Source: an uncultured Eubacteriales bacterium (GTDB taxonomy: Bacteria > Bacillota > Clostridia > Oscillospirales > Oscillospiraceae). From it: a stretch of DNA of 64,000 nucleotides. The notes under the pieces were generated by a model. It was not told where the DNA came from, did not search any database, and worked only from the letters and a program-made list of their open reading frames with translations. The stretch spans positions 1-64,000 of the forward strand of contig URCY01000003.1 of assembly GCA_900546415.1 (NCBI GenBank), in the 5' to 3' direction. A program made the position numbers and the translations under genes. Shown one piece after another: positions 19,972 to 27,923 of the stretch; within the stretch, counting starts at the first letter, position 1, and every line of letters starts with the position of its first letter.

Positions 19972-20658
19972 ATGGCACTGGAGCTGAAGCAGATCGCGCA
20001 CATTTGCAGCCCGTTTCCGACGAAATTCGGCATCCCGCGACAGAGCGGCCTCGTCGACGCCCTGCGCGCAACGGTCGTCTTTGAGCCGGAGTTCCGAAAC
20101 GCCGACGCCCTGCGCGGGCTGGAGGGCTTCTCGCATCTGTGGCTGATCTGGGAATTTTCCGAGGCGCGCCGCGACGGCTGGTCGCCGACCGTGCGTCCGC
20201 CGCGTCTGGGCGGCAACGCCCGCATGGGCGTCTTTGCCACGCGCTCGCCCTTCCGGCCGAACCCGCTGGGGCTTTCGTGCGTGCGGCTCGAGGGAATTCG
20301 GCACGACGCCGCGCTCGGCGCGGTGCTCGACGTCTCCGGCGCCGACCTGATGGACGGCACGCCGATCTACGACGTCAAGCCCTATCTCCCCTATGCCGAC
20401 TGCAAGCCCGAGGCCGTCGGCGGCTTCGCCGCGTCCGGCGAGGGGCGGCTTTTGACCGTGCAGGCGGACGAGACGCTGCTGGCCGGTCTTCCGGCGCGCA
20501 CGCGCGAGGCGCTGCTCGGCGTTCTGGCGCACGATCCGCGCCCGTCCTATCAGAACGACCCCGACCGCGTCTACGGCATGGCCTTCGGCGGCTGCGAGGT
20601 GCGCTTCTCCGTCGACGGCGAGACGCTGACCGTCCGCTCGGTCGCGCCGAGCCGGTAG
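19972..20658 (+). CDS. trmO: tRNA (N6-threonylcarbamoyladenosine37-N6)-methyltransferase TrmO
   Basis: A SAM-dependent enzyme of the TsaA/YaeB beta-barrel family that adds a methyl group to t6A37 in Thr tRNAs. The 228 residues carry LEGFSHLWLIWEF, ATRSPFRPNPLGLS and the C-terminal DPRPSYQND, all family signatures. The start at ATG 19972 is 10 nt after the sirtuin stop. With rimM and trmD it makes a translation-related block. Confidence 0.9.
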   Translation: MALELKQIAHICSPFPTKFGIPRQSGLVDALRATVVFEPEFRNADALRGLEGFSHLWLIWEFSEARRDGWSPTVRPPRLGGNARMGVFATRSPFRPNPLGLSCVRLEGIRHDAALGAVLDVSGADLMDGTPIYDVKPYLPYADCKPEAVGGFAASGEGRLLTVQADETLLAGLPARTREALLGVLAHDPRPSYQNDPDRVYGMAFGGCEVRFSVDGETLTVRSVAPSR

Positions 20659-20661
20659 CCG

Positions 20662-20694
20662 ATCCCCCGGATACGCAATGCGCGTCCGGGGGAT
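20662..20694 (+). terminator. Hairpin after trmO
   Basis: Ten-base arms ATCCCCCGGA (20662-20671) and TCCGGGGGAT (20685-20694), followed by ATTTG, lie 3 nt after the trmO stop. The 3' T-run is poor but the stem is very stable. Confidence 0.65.
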
Positions 20695-20730
20695 ATTTGC
20701 GTCCGGCTGCGAAACGCAGGCACGCGCCGC

Positions 20731-20759
20731 TTGACATTTCTGCTTGTTTCTTGTATGAT
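20731..20759 (+). promoter_or_regulatory. Consensus SigA promoter of the second MBOAT operon
   Basis: A perfect -35 TTGACA (20731-20736), a 17-nt spacer and TATGAT (20754-20759) lie 47 nt before the MBOAT start codon. Confidence 0.85.
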
Positions 20760-20806
20760 AATAGAAGAAACGCTCGTTACTTATCGAAATTTGAGAGGGA
20801 CCTGTC

Positions 20807-22162
20807 ATGGGCTTCAGCAGCATCAGCTTTTTGTTTTATTTTTTGCCTCCGTTTTTTCTGGTCTATTACCTCGTGCCGCGCCGTCTGAAAAATATCGCGG
20901 CGCTTCTGGGCAGTCTGGCGTTTTACGCATGGGGCGAGCCGACCTGCTTTCTGCTCATTGCGGCAGCAACGCTTGCCAATTACGGTCTCGGGCTGTGGAT
21001 GCGGCGGGCGCGGCGGCTTGCCCTCGCGTTCGGGCTGACGCTCGATCTGGGGCTGCTGTTCCTGTTCAAATACCTCGGCTTTTTCGCCGGGATCTTCGGC
21101 GCGGACATCACCGCCCTGCCGCTCCCGCTGGGGCTGTCGTTCTTCGTGTTTCAGGCGCTGAGCTATCAGTTCGACGTCTTTCGCGGGACGGTCGAGCCGG
21201 AGCGCCGCGTCGACCGCTTCGCGCTGTATCTGCTGCTCTTCCCCCGCGTGATGCAGGGACCGTTGACGCGTTATGAGCAATTTCGCAGTCAGCTCGACGA
21301 TCGGTCGATCACCGCCGACGGAGTCGGAGACGGCTGCCTCCGCTTTGCGGTCGGTCTTGCCAAAAAGCTTTTGCTCGCCAATTCGCTCGGGACGCTGGCC
21401 GACCGCATCTGGGGCACGCCCGACGCTGCCGCCGCGACGGCGTGGCTCGGTCTGCTGGCCTACACGATGCAGATCTATTTTGACTTCGGCGGCTACACGG
21501 ACATGGCGATCGGCCTCGGGCGCATGATGGGCTTTCAGCTCCCCGAAAATTTCAACTATCCCTATCTCTGCCGCTCTGTCTCGGAATTCTGGCGGCGCTG
21601 GCACATCACACTCGGGCAGTGGTTCCGCGACTACGTCTATTTTCCGCTGGGCGGCAGCCGTGTCGGCCGTCTGCGGCTCGTCTGCAACCTGCTTGTCGTC
21701 TGGACGCTGACCGGCTTCTGGCACGGCGCAAACTGGACGTTCCTGCTCTGGGGGCTGTATTTTGGGCTGCTGCTCTGCGCGGAAAAGCTGCTGCGCCTTG
21801 AAAAGCGGCGCATTCCGGCCATCCTGCGGCACGGCTTCTGTCTGTTGGCCGTGATGCTCGGTTGGGTGCTCTTCCGCAGTGCCTCGATTGGGGAGGCCGC
21901 CGCATTCCTCGGACGCCTCTTCGGGCGCGGCGGCGCGATTGACCCGGACACACTGCTCTATCTGCACGACAACGCGCTTCTGCTGTTCGTCGGCGCGGTC
22001 GGCTGCACGCCGCTGCTCCGATCCGGCTGCGCACGGCTGAGCCGACGCTTTCCGGCCGTTTCCGCCGCGCTGCGCGCCGTCGCCGTTCTGGCGCTGCTGG
22101 CCGTGAGCACGGTCTGCCTTGCCAATTCCAACTATCAGCCCTTCCTGTATCTGAGGTTCTGA
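20807..22162 (+). CDS. MBOAT-family membrane O-acyltransferase (AlgI-like)
   Basis: A 451-residue polytopic membrane enzyme that moves an acyl group, usually acetyl, from the cytoplasm onto an exported polymer. Both conserved histidines are present: His266 in EFWRRWHITLGQW and His306 in GFWHGANWTFLLWGLY. PRVMQGPLTRYEQF and DFGGYTDMAIGLGRMMGF are further AlgI/PatA signatures. It is followed 4 nt later by a DHHW protein, the usual partner in alginate-type or peptidoglycan O-acetylation systems. Unlike the first MBOAT, its active site is complete. Confidence 0.92.
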   Translation: MGFSSISFLFYFLPPFFLVYYLVPRRLKNIAALLGSLAFYAWGEPTCFLLIAAATLANYGLGLWMRRARRLALAFGLTLDLGLLFLFKYLGFFAGIFGADITALPLPLGLSFFVFQALSYQFDVFRGTVEPERRVDRFALYLLLFPRVMQGPLTRYEQFRSQLDDRSITADGVGDGCLRFAVGLAKKLLLANSLGTLADRIWGTPDAAAATAWLGLLAYTMQIYFDFGGYTDMAIGLGRMMGFQLPENFNYPYLCRSVSEFWRRWHITLGQWFRDYVYFPLGGSRVGRLRLVCNLLVVWTLTGFWHGANWTFLLWGLYFGLLLCAEKLLRLEKRRIPAILRHGFCLLAVMLGWVLFRSASIGEAAAFLGRLFGRGGAIDPDTLLYLHDNALLLFVGAVGCTPLLRSGCARLSRRFPAVSAALRAVAVLALLAVSTVCLANSNYQPFLYLRF

Positions 22163-22166
22163 CGCT

Positions 22167-23339
22167 ATGAAACGAAAAATTCTGCCGCTTCTTACACCGA
22201 TCCTGTTCTTCGGATTTCTCTCCGTGCTGCTCGTCTGGGCGCTCGTCAAGCCTGCCGGGGTCTCCAGCGGCGCGGAGGGGCGCGCGCTGGCGCAGAAGCC
22301 GGTCAAGGATCTGACCGACCTTCCGGCCCTGATCGAGCGGTGCAACGACTATGTCGCCGACCAGTTTCCGATGCGCGAGACGCTGCTCAAGCTCGATTCC
22401 GCCGCGCAGATCTACACCGGGAAGCGGCTCATCCGCGGGATCACAGTCGACGCCGAGGGCTATCTGCTGCCGCAGCTCTATCGCGCCGACCCGGCTCAGC
22501 GCGAGGCCATGGTCTTCGCCCTGGACGATCAGGTGCAGGCTCTGCCACAGGTCGACTTTGTCTATGCCGTCCTGCCGCAGAAGAACACCATGCTCGATTC
22601 CCCGCTGCTCGACGGACGAATCAGCAAGGCGAACCATCAGGCGCTCTGCGAGGCGCTGCGCCGCGTGAACGGTCTGCATGTGCTCGACCTCGAGACCACG
22701 CTCACTGCACGTTATTTGCTGAGCGAGCGGAGGGACTTTTATTACCGCACGGATTTTCACTGGAACGACCGCGGCGCCTTCCGCGCGGCCGAGGCTCTTG
22801 CCGCAGGAATGCAGGAGCAGGGGCTGCTTGAGGGCGTGACGCTTCCGACCGAGGCGGATTTTTCCTGGGACGAGCTGGGCGGTACGCACCGCTATCTCGG
22901 CGACCTGAACCGCCGCTTCTCCTATCTGTTCCCCACGCAGGAGGGCATCCCGCACTACACGCTCACGGAGCTGCACGGCGTGCAGTATTTTGCAGGCGGC
23001 GACACGCCGGTCGCGCGCGAAACGCTGATCGGCTCGGGCTTGGCCGACCCGGAGCTGGATTACAACAAGATCAGCACGTACAACCTCGGCTTTTACCGCG
23101 TCTGCAACCCGAACGCACGCAGCGCGCGCCGCGTGCTGATCCTGAAGGACTCGCTGCAAAACCCGACCACGGATTATTTTACGGAGCTGTTTTCGGAGGT
23201 TGTCGTGGTTGATCTGCGCTCCTATGAAGAGCCTTATGACCTGAACGGTCTGATCGCGCAATATGACCTCGACACCGTGCTGCTGATGTTCCACCAGAAC
23301 AACATCAGCGCGGAGTTGACGAGCTTCCTGCTCCAATAA
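22167..23339 (+). CDS. DHHW/AlgJ-like secreted SGNH-type acetyltransferase partner
   Basis: A 390-residue protein with one N-terminal membrane anchor (about 8-28) and an extracytoplasmic domain of the DHHW family. It has DQFPMRE near residue 65, the signature TDFHWN (T195, D196, H198, W199; Phe replaces the second DHHW residue) and LILKDS near the C-terminus. Such proteins accept the acyl group exported by an MBOAT and transfer it to a glycan. Its tight coupling to the MBOAT gene supports this. The target polymer is unknown. Confidence 0.82.
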   Translation: MKRKILPLLTPILFFGFLSVLLVWALVKPAGVSSGAEGRALAQKPVKDLTDLPALIERCNDYVADQFPMRETLLKLDSAAQIYTGKRLIRGITVDAEGYLLPQLYRADPAQREAMVFALDDQVQALPQVDFVYAVLPQKNTMLDSPLLDGRISKANHQALCEALRRVNGLHVLDLETTLTARYLLSERRDFYYRTDFHWNDRGAFRAAEALAAGMQEQGLLEGVTLPTEADFSWDELGGTHRYLGDLNRRFSYLFPTQEGIPHYTLTELHGVQYFAGGDTPVARETLIGSGLADPELDYNKISTYNLGFYRVCNPNARSARRVLILKDSLQNPTTDYFTELFSEVVVVDLRSYEEPYDLNGLIAQYDLDTVLLMFHQNNISAELTSFLLQ

Positions 23340-23345
23340 CGAAGA

Positions 23346-23383
23346 CCCGGAGGGCGCCGCATGATTTTGCGGCGCCCTCCGGG
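23346..23383. terminator. Strong hairpin between convergent operons
   Basis: Perfect 16-bp arms (23346-23361 and 23368-23383, core CCCGGAGGGCGCC) flank TGATTT. It is placed between the DHHW gene and a minus-strand operon, so it may terminate both. Confidence 0.7.
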
Positions 23384-23407
23384 CATATTCTGTGAAAATT
23401 CGGCCGG

Positions 23408-24007
23408 TTATGCGCGGCGGCTCTTGCTCAGAGACGCGCCGTTGAGCCAGCGCAGCAGCTCGGCCGGGCTGGACGGGCTGGGCACGGTGTAAAAATAGGT
23501 TCTCGACGGGATCATTTTCGTCGCGTCGTCGCTCTCCGCCCACGTCACCCGTTGCAGGATCGGAGCCTCGATCGATTGCGGCGCCCCCTCCGGGAGCTGC
23601 TCGACTTGCAGCAAAATCGTCGCGTGCAGATTATCCGAGCTCCAGCGGCCGAAATTCGTCGTCGGCTTGCGCCAGATCCAGCGCAGCTGCTGGCGGCCGT
23701 CGGCCTTGCCCGAACGGCGCAGATAGCCGTTGTGAACGTCCTGAATGCAGCGCATGAGCCAGATCACATGATAGCCCGCGCGCTGGAAAAATTCGCAGAC
23801 GTCAAAAAACGCGCTTTCCATCAGCAGCCCGTCCTGAAGCATCATCACAAATTGGTTGACCTGCACGAAGGCAACGACGGTTTGACCGTCGAGCGTGATC
23901 GGGACGTCGCGGTTCTCCGGCGGCACGAGCGACTGCCACCGCTGCTTCCATTCCTCGGGGCTGCTCTGCACGAGCGGATGCCGCGCACGTCTGAAGAGCC
24001 AATTCAT
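23408..24007 (-). CDS. Uncharacterised Trp-rich protein in the ddl operon
   Basis: A 199-residue protein that I do not recognise. It has no signal peptide or membrane segment, is rich in Trp, Arg and Gln, and contains the possible strand VPITLDGQTVVAFVQVNQF, a Cys-containing helix FFDVCEFFQRAGYHVIWLM and YFYTVPSPSSPAELLRWL at the C-terminus. It is translationally coupled to the DUF1934 gene (4-nt overlap), so it is a real gene. Function is unknown. Confidence 0.7.
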   Translation of the reverse strand: MNWLFRRARHPLVQSSPEEWKQRWQSLVPPENRDVPITLDGQTVVAFVQVNQFVMMLQDGLLMESAFFDVCEFFQRAGYHVIWLMRCIQDVHNGYLRRSGKADGRQQLRWIWRKPTTNFGRWSSDNLHATILLQVEQLPEGAPQSIEAPILQRVTWAESDDATKMIPSRTYFYTVPSPSSPAELLRWLNGASLSKSRRA

Positions 24008-24459
24008 CGGGGATCCTCCTCCGTTTTTTCCTCCGGCTCGGCCGGGCGCACCTCGATGCGGTAAGAGACGCTGCCCGCCTCTTCCTCCTCAATGACGATC
24101 TGATAGCGCACCTCGAGCGTGCCGCCGTCCGCGCCGAGGTTCGATTTGATCTCGACGCCGCGCACGCGGATCATCAGCGCGCCGAAGCCCATGTCATAGA
24201 GCGAGCAATCCTCGCGCCCCGGCTCAAAGACCATCCTTGACTCCAGCGTGCCGTGCCGCTCGAGCACCGTGCGCTTCGGCTCGACGCGGAAGCTCGTCGT
24301 CGTGCCCTCCAGCCCGGTCAGGGCGCTCTCCTCATAGGTCAGCACAATGGCCTCGCCGTCCAGCTCGAGCGTGCCGCCCGTGGTCAGGCGGGTGCGCTCC
24401 GGCTCCTCGTTGAGCGCCTGCTGGCAGCTGTCGATGCGCAGAACGACCGGCCGCGTCAT
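24004..24459 (-). CDS. DUF1934 (YwiB-like) beta-barrel protein
   Basis: A 151-residue protein of the DUF1934 family, predicted to have a lipocalin-like beta-barrel. The pattern LTYEESALTGLEGTTTSFRV, then RHGTLESRMVFEPG and an alternating strand pattern LEVRYQIVIEE is typical. Function is unknown; in Bacillus it lies near argS. Here it overlaps ddl and the next gene by 4 nt each, so all three are co-translated. Confidence 0.82.
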   Translation of the reverse strand: MTRPVVLRIDSCQQALNEEPERTRLTTGGTLELDGEAIVLTYEESALTGLEGTTTSFRVEPKRTVLERHGTLESRMVFEPGREDCSLYDMGFGALMIRVRGVEIKSNLGADGGTLEVRYQIVIEEEEAGSVSYRIEVRPAEPEEKTEEDPR

Positions 24460-25520
24460 GCTTCCATGGCCAGCTCGATCAGACGGTCGAGCAGCTCCGG
24501 ATACGGAATGCCGCTGGCCTCAAAGAGCTTCGGGTACATCGAGATCGACGTGAAGCCGGGGATCGTGTTGATCTCGTTGAACACGACCTCGCGATCCTTG
24601 CGCGTCACGAAAAAGTCCACGCGGGAAAGCCCGCGGCAGCCCAGCGCGCGGTAGGCACGGATGGCCGTGTCGCGCACGCGCTCGGAGACTGCCTCGTCCA
24701 GTCGCGCCGGGATGACGAGCTTCGCGCAATCGGAGATATATTTCGCCTCGTAATCATAAAAATCAGCGCCCGCGACGATCTCGCCGCAGACCGACGCCGC
24801 CGGGGCGTCGTTGCCGAGCACGGCGACCTCGACCTCCTGCCCGTCGATGAATTCCTCGACGAGCACCTTTTTGTCGAATTTCGCCGCGTCGCGCAGCGCG
24901 CGCTCGAGCGCGGCACGGTCAAGCGCCTTGGAAACACCGACGGACGAGCCGGTCCCGGCGGGCTTGACGAACATCGGATAGGCAAAGCGCGCCTCGAGCC
25001 GCTCGAGCAGCCTTGTGCAGTCGCCGCGCAGGGCGGAGGCGTTCACCAGCTCCCAAGCCGCCTGCCGGATGCCGGCATGATCGGCGACGAGCTTCGTCAG
25101 CGTCTTATCCATGCAGACGGCGCTCGCGGCCACGTCCGGGCCGACAAAGGGCAGTCCGGCCAGACGCAGAAGGCCCTGCACCGTGCCGTCCTCGCCGTGC
25201 TCGCCGTGCAGCACGGGGAACACGACGTCGATGTGCTCGCGCACCACGCAGTCGCCCTCAAAGCTGAGCAGCCCCTGACCGCGCACGGGCGAGATCGCCG
25301 CGCGGCGATTTTCCGGGCAGGTCTCCCAGACGCCGCCGGGCAGCGCGGAATAGTCCTCGCCGCCGTAGAGGATCCAGTCCCCGCGCTTCGTGATGCCGAC
25401 CGGGAACAGATTATATTTTTGTTTATCCAATTGATTCAGCACGGACTCGGCCGAGCGCAGAGAAACCTCGTGCTCCGGCGACATCCCGCCGAACAAAACA
25501 CAAACGCTGAGCTTTTTCAC
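24456..25520 (-). CDS. ddl: D-alanine--D-alanine ligase
   Basis: This ATP-grasp enzyme makes D-Ala-D-Ala for peptidoglycan. The 354 residues show VLFGGMSPEHEVSLRSA, PVLHGEHGEDGTVQG, the ATP-binding FVKPAGTGSSVGVSKA, and the C-terminal SRVDFFVTRKDREVVFNEINTIPGFT metal site. The start is GTG at 25520 with GGGAGG 6 nt upstream; further upstream in-frame sequence is non-coding in character. It is the first gene of a three-gene operon. The ligand-loop pattern fits D-Ala rather than D-Lac, but this is not proven. Confidence 0.95.
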   Translation of the reverse strand: MKKLSVCVLFGGMSPEHEVSLRSAESVLNQLDKQKYNLFPVGITKRGDWILYGGEDYSALPGGVWETCPENRRAAISPVRGQGLLSFEGDCVVREHIDVVFPVLHGEHGEDGTVQGLLRLAGLPFVGPDVAASAVCMDKTLTKLVADHAGIRQAAWELVNASALRGDCTRLLERLEARFAYPMFVKPAGTGSSVGVSKALDRAALERALRDAAKFDKKVLVEEFIDGQEVEVAVLGNDAPAASVCGEIVAGADFYDYEAKYISDCAKLVIPARLDEAVSERVRDTAIRAYRALGCRGLSRVDFFVTRKDREVVFNEINTIPGFTSISMYPKLFEASGIPYPELLDRLIELAMEA

Positions 25521-25631
25521 AAAAAGCCTCCCAAATCTGGGCGAATTCCGAAAATTTCCGAAGCCCGCCGGAATTGATACTAATATATATGATTTACCCC
25601 GTAAATACAAGTAGTATTTTTGTTTTTGCAG

Positions 25632-25660
25632 TGGAAAATTCCCGTCCGGACTGCTATAAT
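25632..25660 (+). promoter_or_regulatory. SigA-type promoter upstream of the 25755 gene
   Basis: A perfect TATAAT (25655-25660) is preceded at 17 nt by TGGAAA (25632-25637), a weak -35 identical to the one upstream of holB. The 234-bp gap (25521-25754) otherwise shows only A+T-rich sequence that probably contains the ddl promoter. Confidence 0.6.
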
Positions 25661-25754
25661 AAACAGAAAAGCACACTGCGCCCGGCAGGATCGGCAAAAC
25701 GGTGCGGCGTTCGCCGCGCACGCTCTGCGCGCCGGACGGAAAGGATGTGGAATT

Positions 25755-26168
25755 GTGACATTTGAGCTTTCAAACGGGGAGTTCCGGTCGCTGCTCGATC
25801 TGGTATACATCGGCAACTGGGTGCTCAACGCGACGCGCGGGGACGACCGGATCGAGGAATACGACCGGCTGGAGAGCAAGCTGTTCGGCCTTTGCAGGGG
25901 AACGCCGCTGTCGGCTCTGGTCGAGACGCGGCTGGGCATCAGCTTTCCCTCCCGCGCCTTCGAGGAGGGCGGCATTCAGGACGCAATCGCCTATTACGAG
26001 GACGGCGTCTTTTATGACATTCTGGCCGAGGAGCTGGCGCGGCGCGACCTCGAGGAGGCCGGAGAGACCGGCGACCCGGCCGCGCTCAACGAGCGCATGG
26101 ATCGCTATATCGAGGAATTCAACGAAAACGGCGTCGACCGGATCCAGATCGAGGGCATGGAGGAATGA
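25755..26168 (+). CDS. Uncharacterised acidic helical protein
   Basis: A 137-residue, strongly acidic protein, probably all helical, with no membrane segment. I do not recognise the family. The start is GTG at 25755 with AAGGA 9 nt upstream, which suits the start FELSNGEFRSLLDLVYIG. Middle motifs are DDRIEEYDRLESKLF and DAIAYYEDGVFYDILAEELARRD. It is a single-gene transcript with its own promoter. Confidence 0.72.
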   Translation: MTFELSNGEFRSLLDLVYIGNWVLNATRGDDRIEEYDRLESKLFGLCRGTPLSALVETRLGISFPSRAFEEGGIQDAIAYYEDGVFYDILAEELARRDLEEAGETGDPAALNERMDRYIEEFNENGVDRIQIEGMEE

Positions 26169-26186
26169 ACGGGCGGCCGCGAAGAA

Positions 26187-26400
26187 GTGAAATTTGCTCT
26201 TCGAGCAAGTGAAATATGCTTCGCATGTGAAATGCGGACTTTCGTCCGCGTGAAATGGCGCTTCCGGAGAAGCGCCGTGTCGGTGTCCCTGCGGGACGGA
26301 TTAAAATTTTGGAGTTTTGTCGTTTCGTGCTCCCGTATCCCGTTCCGGGATGCCGTGCCTTCGGCTTAAAGATTGCCGCGTCGCTGCGCTCCTCGCAATG
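26187..26400 (+). repeat. Tandem GTGAAAT-hairpin array plus palindromic repeat remnants
   Basis: After the stop of the preceding gene, four GTGAAAT heptamers (26187, 26209, 26227, 26250) each precede a different small hairpin: TTGCTC/GAGCAA, ATGC/GCAT, GCGGAC/GTCCGC and GGCGCTTC/GAAGCGCC. A fifth hairpin GTCCC/GGGAC follows at 26285-26297. Further on, ATCCCG/CGGGAT (26337-26351) and a GATTGCCGCG...CTCCTCGCAATGAC segment (26371-26401) resemble dispersed palindromic repeats known in many bacteria. No coding potential is seen in this stretch. Confidence 0.75.
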
Positions 26401-26406
26401 ACACAA

Positions 26407-26442
26407 AAAAATGGTAGGTTTCTGAGAAAACCTACCATTTTT
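26407..26442. terminator. Bidirectional terminator between convergent genes
   Basis: Perfect 15-bp arms (26407-26421 and 26428-26442; core ATGGTAGGTTT) are bordered by A-runs on the left and T-runs on the right, so the hairpin works for both the plus-strand 25755 gene and the minus-strand zinc-ribbon gene. Confidence 0.85.
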
Positions 26443-26453
26443 GTTTCTGAAAG

Positions 26454-26486
26454 GCTTGGGAATCTCTGAATCAATCGGCTGCGGCG
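26454..26486 (+). repeat. Partial copy of an interspersed intergenic repeat
   Basis: GCTTGGGAATCTCTGAA begins a 33-bp match to the first part of the repeats at 33888-34044 and 49075-49189. It ends exactly where the zinc-ribbon gene's stop codon begins. Confidence 0.6.
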
Positions 26487-26888
26487 TCAATCGAACAGAT
26501 CCAAGACGTCGTCATAATAATCGATAATATCCCCATAGCCGTCGTTCGTCCAGCAATCGTCGCAAATGTCATAGCCATATAGGCTGTGCGATTTGCCAAA
26601 GAAGGTTTCCCCGCAATTTGCGCACGTTTTTCGCAGCGAAAACACGACCGCCGCGGCAATCGCAAGCGTCAGAACGATCGCAAGCGGCACCGCCCACCGG
26701 GCTGCCGACGGCTTCTTCTTCGGCGGCTGCATGGCAGGAGCGCCCGGCTGCTGCGCATAGGCATCCGGCTGCGGGGCATAAGCGCCCGGCTGCGTTGAGT
26801 CTGCTCCGCTTCCTCCGAGCCGCGCTCCGCAATACACGCAGAACGCCGCGTTGTCGACATTTTTCTGCCCGCAATTCGTACAAAACAT
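26487..26888 (-). CDS. Membrane protein with N- and C-terminal zinc ribbons
   Basis: A 133-residue protein. The N-terminus is a zinc ribbon (MFCTNCGQ...CVYCG), followed by a Pro/Gln/Ala-rich linker with repeats such as PGAYAPQPDAYAQQPGAP, one transmembrane segment (about 64-85), and a second Cys pair set (CANCGE...CDDC) before an acidic Asp/Tyr-rich tail. Zinc-ribbon-TM proteins of this type are frequent in Clostridia, usually of unknown role. The topology places the two ribbons on opposite sides of the membrane, which is odd. Confidence 0.75.
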   Translation of the reverse strand: MFCTNCGQKNVDNAAFCVYCGARLGGSGADSTQPGAYAPQPDAYAQQPGAPAMQPPKKKPSAARWAVPLAIVLTLAIAAAVVFSLRKTCANCGETFFGKSHSLYGYDICDDCWTNDGYGDIIDYYDDVLDLFD

Positions 26889-27037
26889 AGAATCTTCCCC
26901 TTTCTGTCTGTCGCTCCGTGCGTCCGTCGCGCGAAATGCGGCACGGACAGGAGGTGATCGTCGTCGCGGGAATGCGTTTCCCGCCCTCTCCGGAGGGTGC
27001 TTGTCTCTCTGCGGCGCAGTCGTGCGCCGTCAATTTG

Positions 27038-27066
27038 ATTATACCGTATGGCGGAATATTTTGCAA
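27038..27066 (-). promoter_or_regulatory. SigA-type promoter of the zinc-ribbon gene
   Basis: On the minus strand TTGCAA (27061-27066) and TATAAT (27038-27043) are 17 nt apart. It leaves a leader of about 140 nt that contains small hairpins (for example GCGGGAA/TTCCCGC). The rest of the 26889-27154 gap shows nothing more. Confidence 0.7.
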
Positions 27067-27154
27067 GGCAGGAGGCGCAAACAACGCAGGTTTTTTTGCG
27101 CGGAAAATGCGCTCGCCCCGCATCGTCTCTGCGCGAGGCGCTCGGGCTTTCAGA

Positions 27155-27913
27155 TCATTCCGCGTTCAGCAGGCGTTCGGCGAGGGGGAGGACGGACGGG
27201 TCGCTGTCGGTCAGGTCGACGGCGCCGGTGCCGACGGTACGGAGCAGGCCGGCCTCCTTCAGGCGGCGCTGCGTCTCGCGCGCCGTGCCGTCCGCGCCGT
27301 CGAGCAGCTCACAGGACGCGCCGACCGTCCGCGCGATGGCTGCACGCAGGAAGGGATAGTGCGTGCAGCCGAGCACGACGGCGTCCGGCGGCGGCGTCAG
27401 ATGCCGCCCCAGCTCCGCGCGCAGGCAGGCGTGCAGCGCCGGAGAATCCAGCTCTCCGCGCTCGACGAATTCCACGAGTCCGGGGCAGGGACACTTGCAG
27501 ATCGTGCAGGCGCCGGAATGGCGCTCCATCAGCGCGGCGAATTTCCGCTCGCGCAGGGTCGCCTCGGTCGCCATGACGAGAATTTTCCCGCCCGGATGCC
27601 GCTCCACGGCGAGCTTGAGCGCCGGCTCGATGCCGACGATGATGCGCTCGGGGTAGCGCGCGCGCAGCTCCTCGATCGCCGCCGAGGTGGCCGTGTTGCA
27701 GGCGACGACGAGCGCCTTCGCACCGGCCCGAAAGAGCCGCTCGGCGCTGCGCAGGGTCAGGGCGCGGATCTCCTCGGTCGGGCGCGAGCCGTAGGGCGCG
27801 TTGGCCGAATCGCCGAAATAGAGAAACCGCTCCTGCGGCATCTGCCGACGCAGCGCGCGCAGGACGCTCAGGCCGCCGAGGCCGGAATCAAAAACCGCGA
27901 TCGGTCGATCCAT
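27155..27913 (-). CDS. murI: Glutamate racemase
   Basis: It makes D-glutamate for peptidoglycan. The 252 residues carry the N-terminal FDSGLGGLSVL, GDSANAPYG, the first catalytic Cys in VVACNTATS and the second in VLGCTHYPFL, all canonical. The start at ATG 27913 gives the normal N-terminus. It lies 10 nt after a lipoprotein gene and is probably co-transcribed with it. Confidence 0.95.
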   Translation of the reverse strand: MDRPIAVFDSGLGGLSVLRALRRQMPQERFLYFGDSANAPYGSRPTEEIRALTLRSAERLFRAGAKALVVACNTATSAAIEELRARYPERIIVGIEPALKLAVERHPGGKILVMATEATLRERKFAALMERHSGACTICKCPCPGLVEFVERGELDSPALHACLRAELGRHLTPPPDAVVLGCTHYPFLRAAIARTVGASCELLDGADGTARETQRRLKEAGLLRTVGTGAVDLTDSDPSVLPLAERLLNAE

Positions 27914-27923
27914 GGCGCGTCCC

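Noticed and set aside
26187..26300. CRISPR array
   Set aside because: The repeat is only 7 nt, the segments between are themselves palindromes of differing length, and no cas gene is near.
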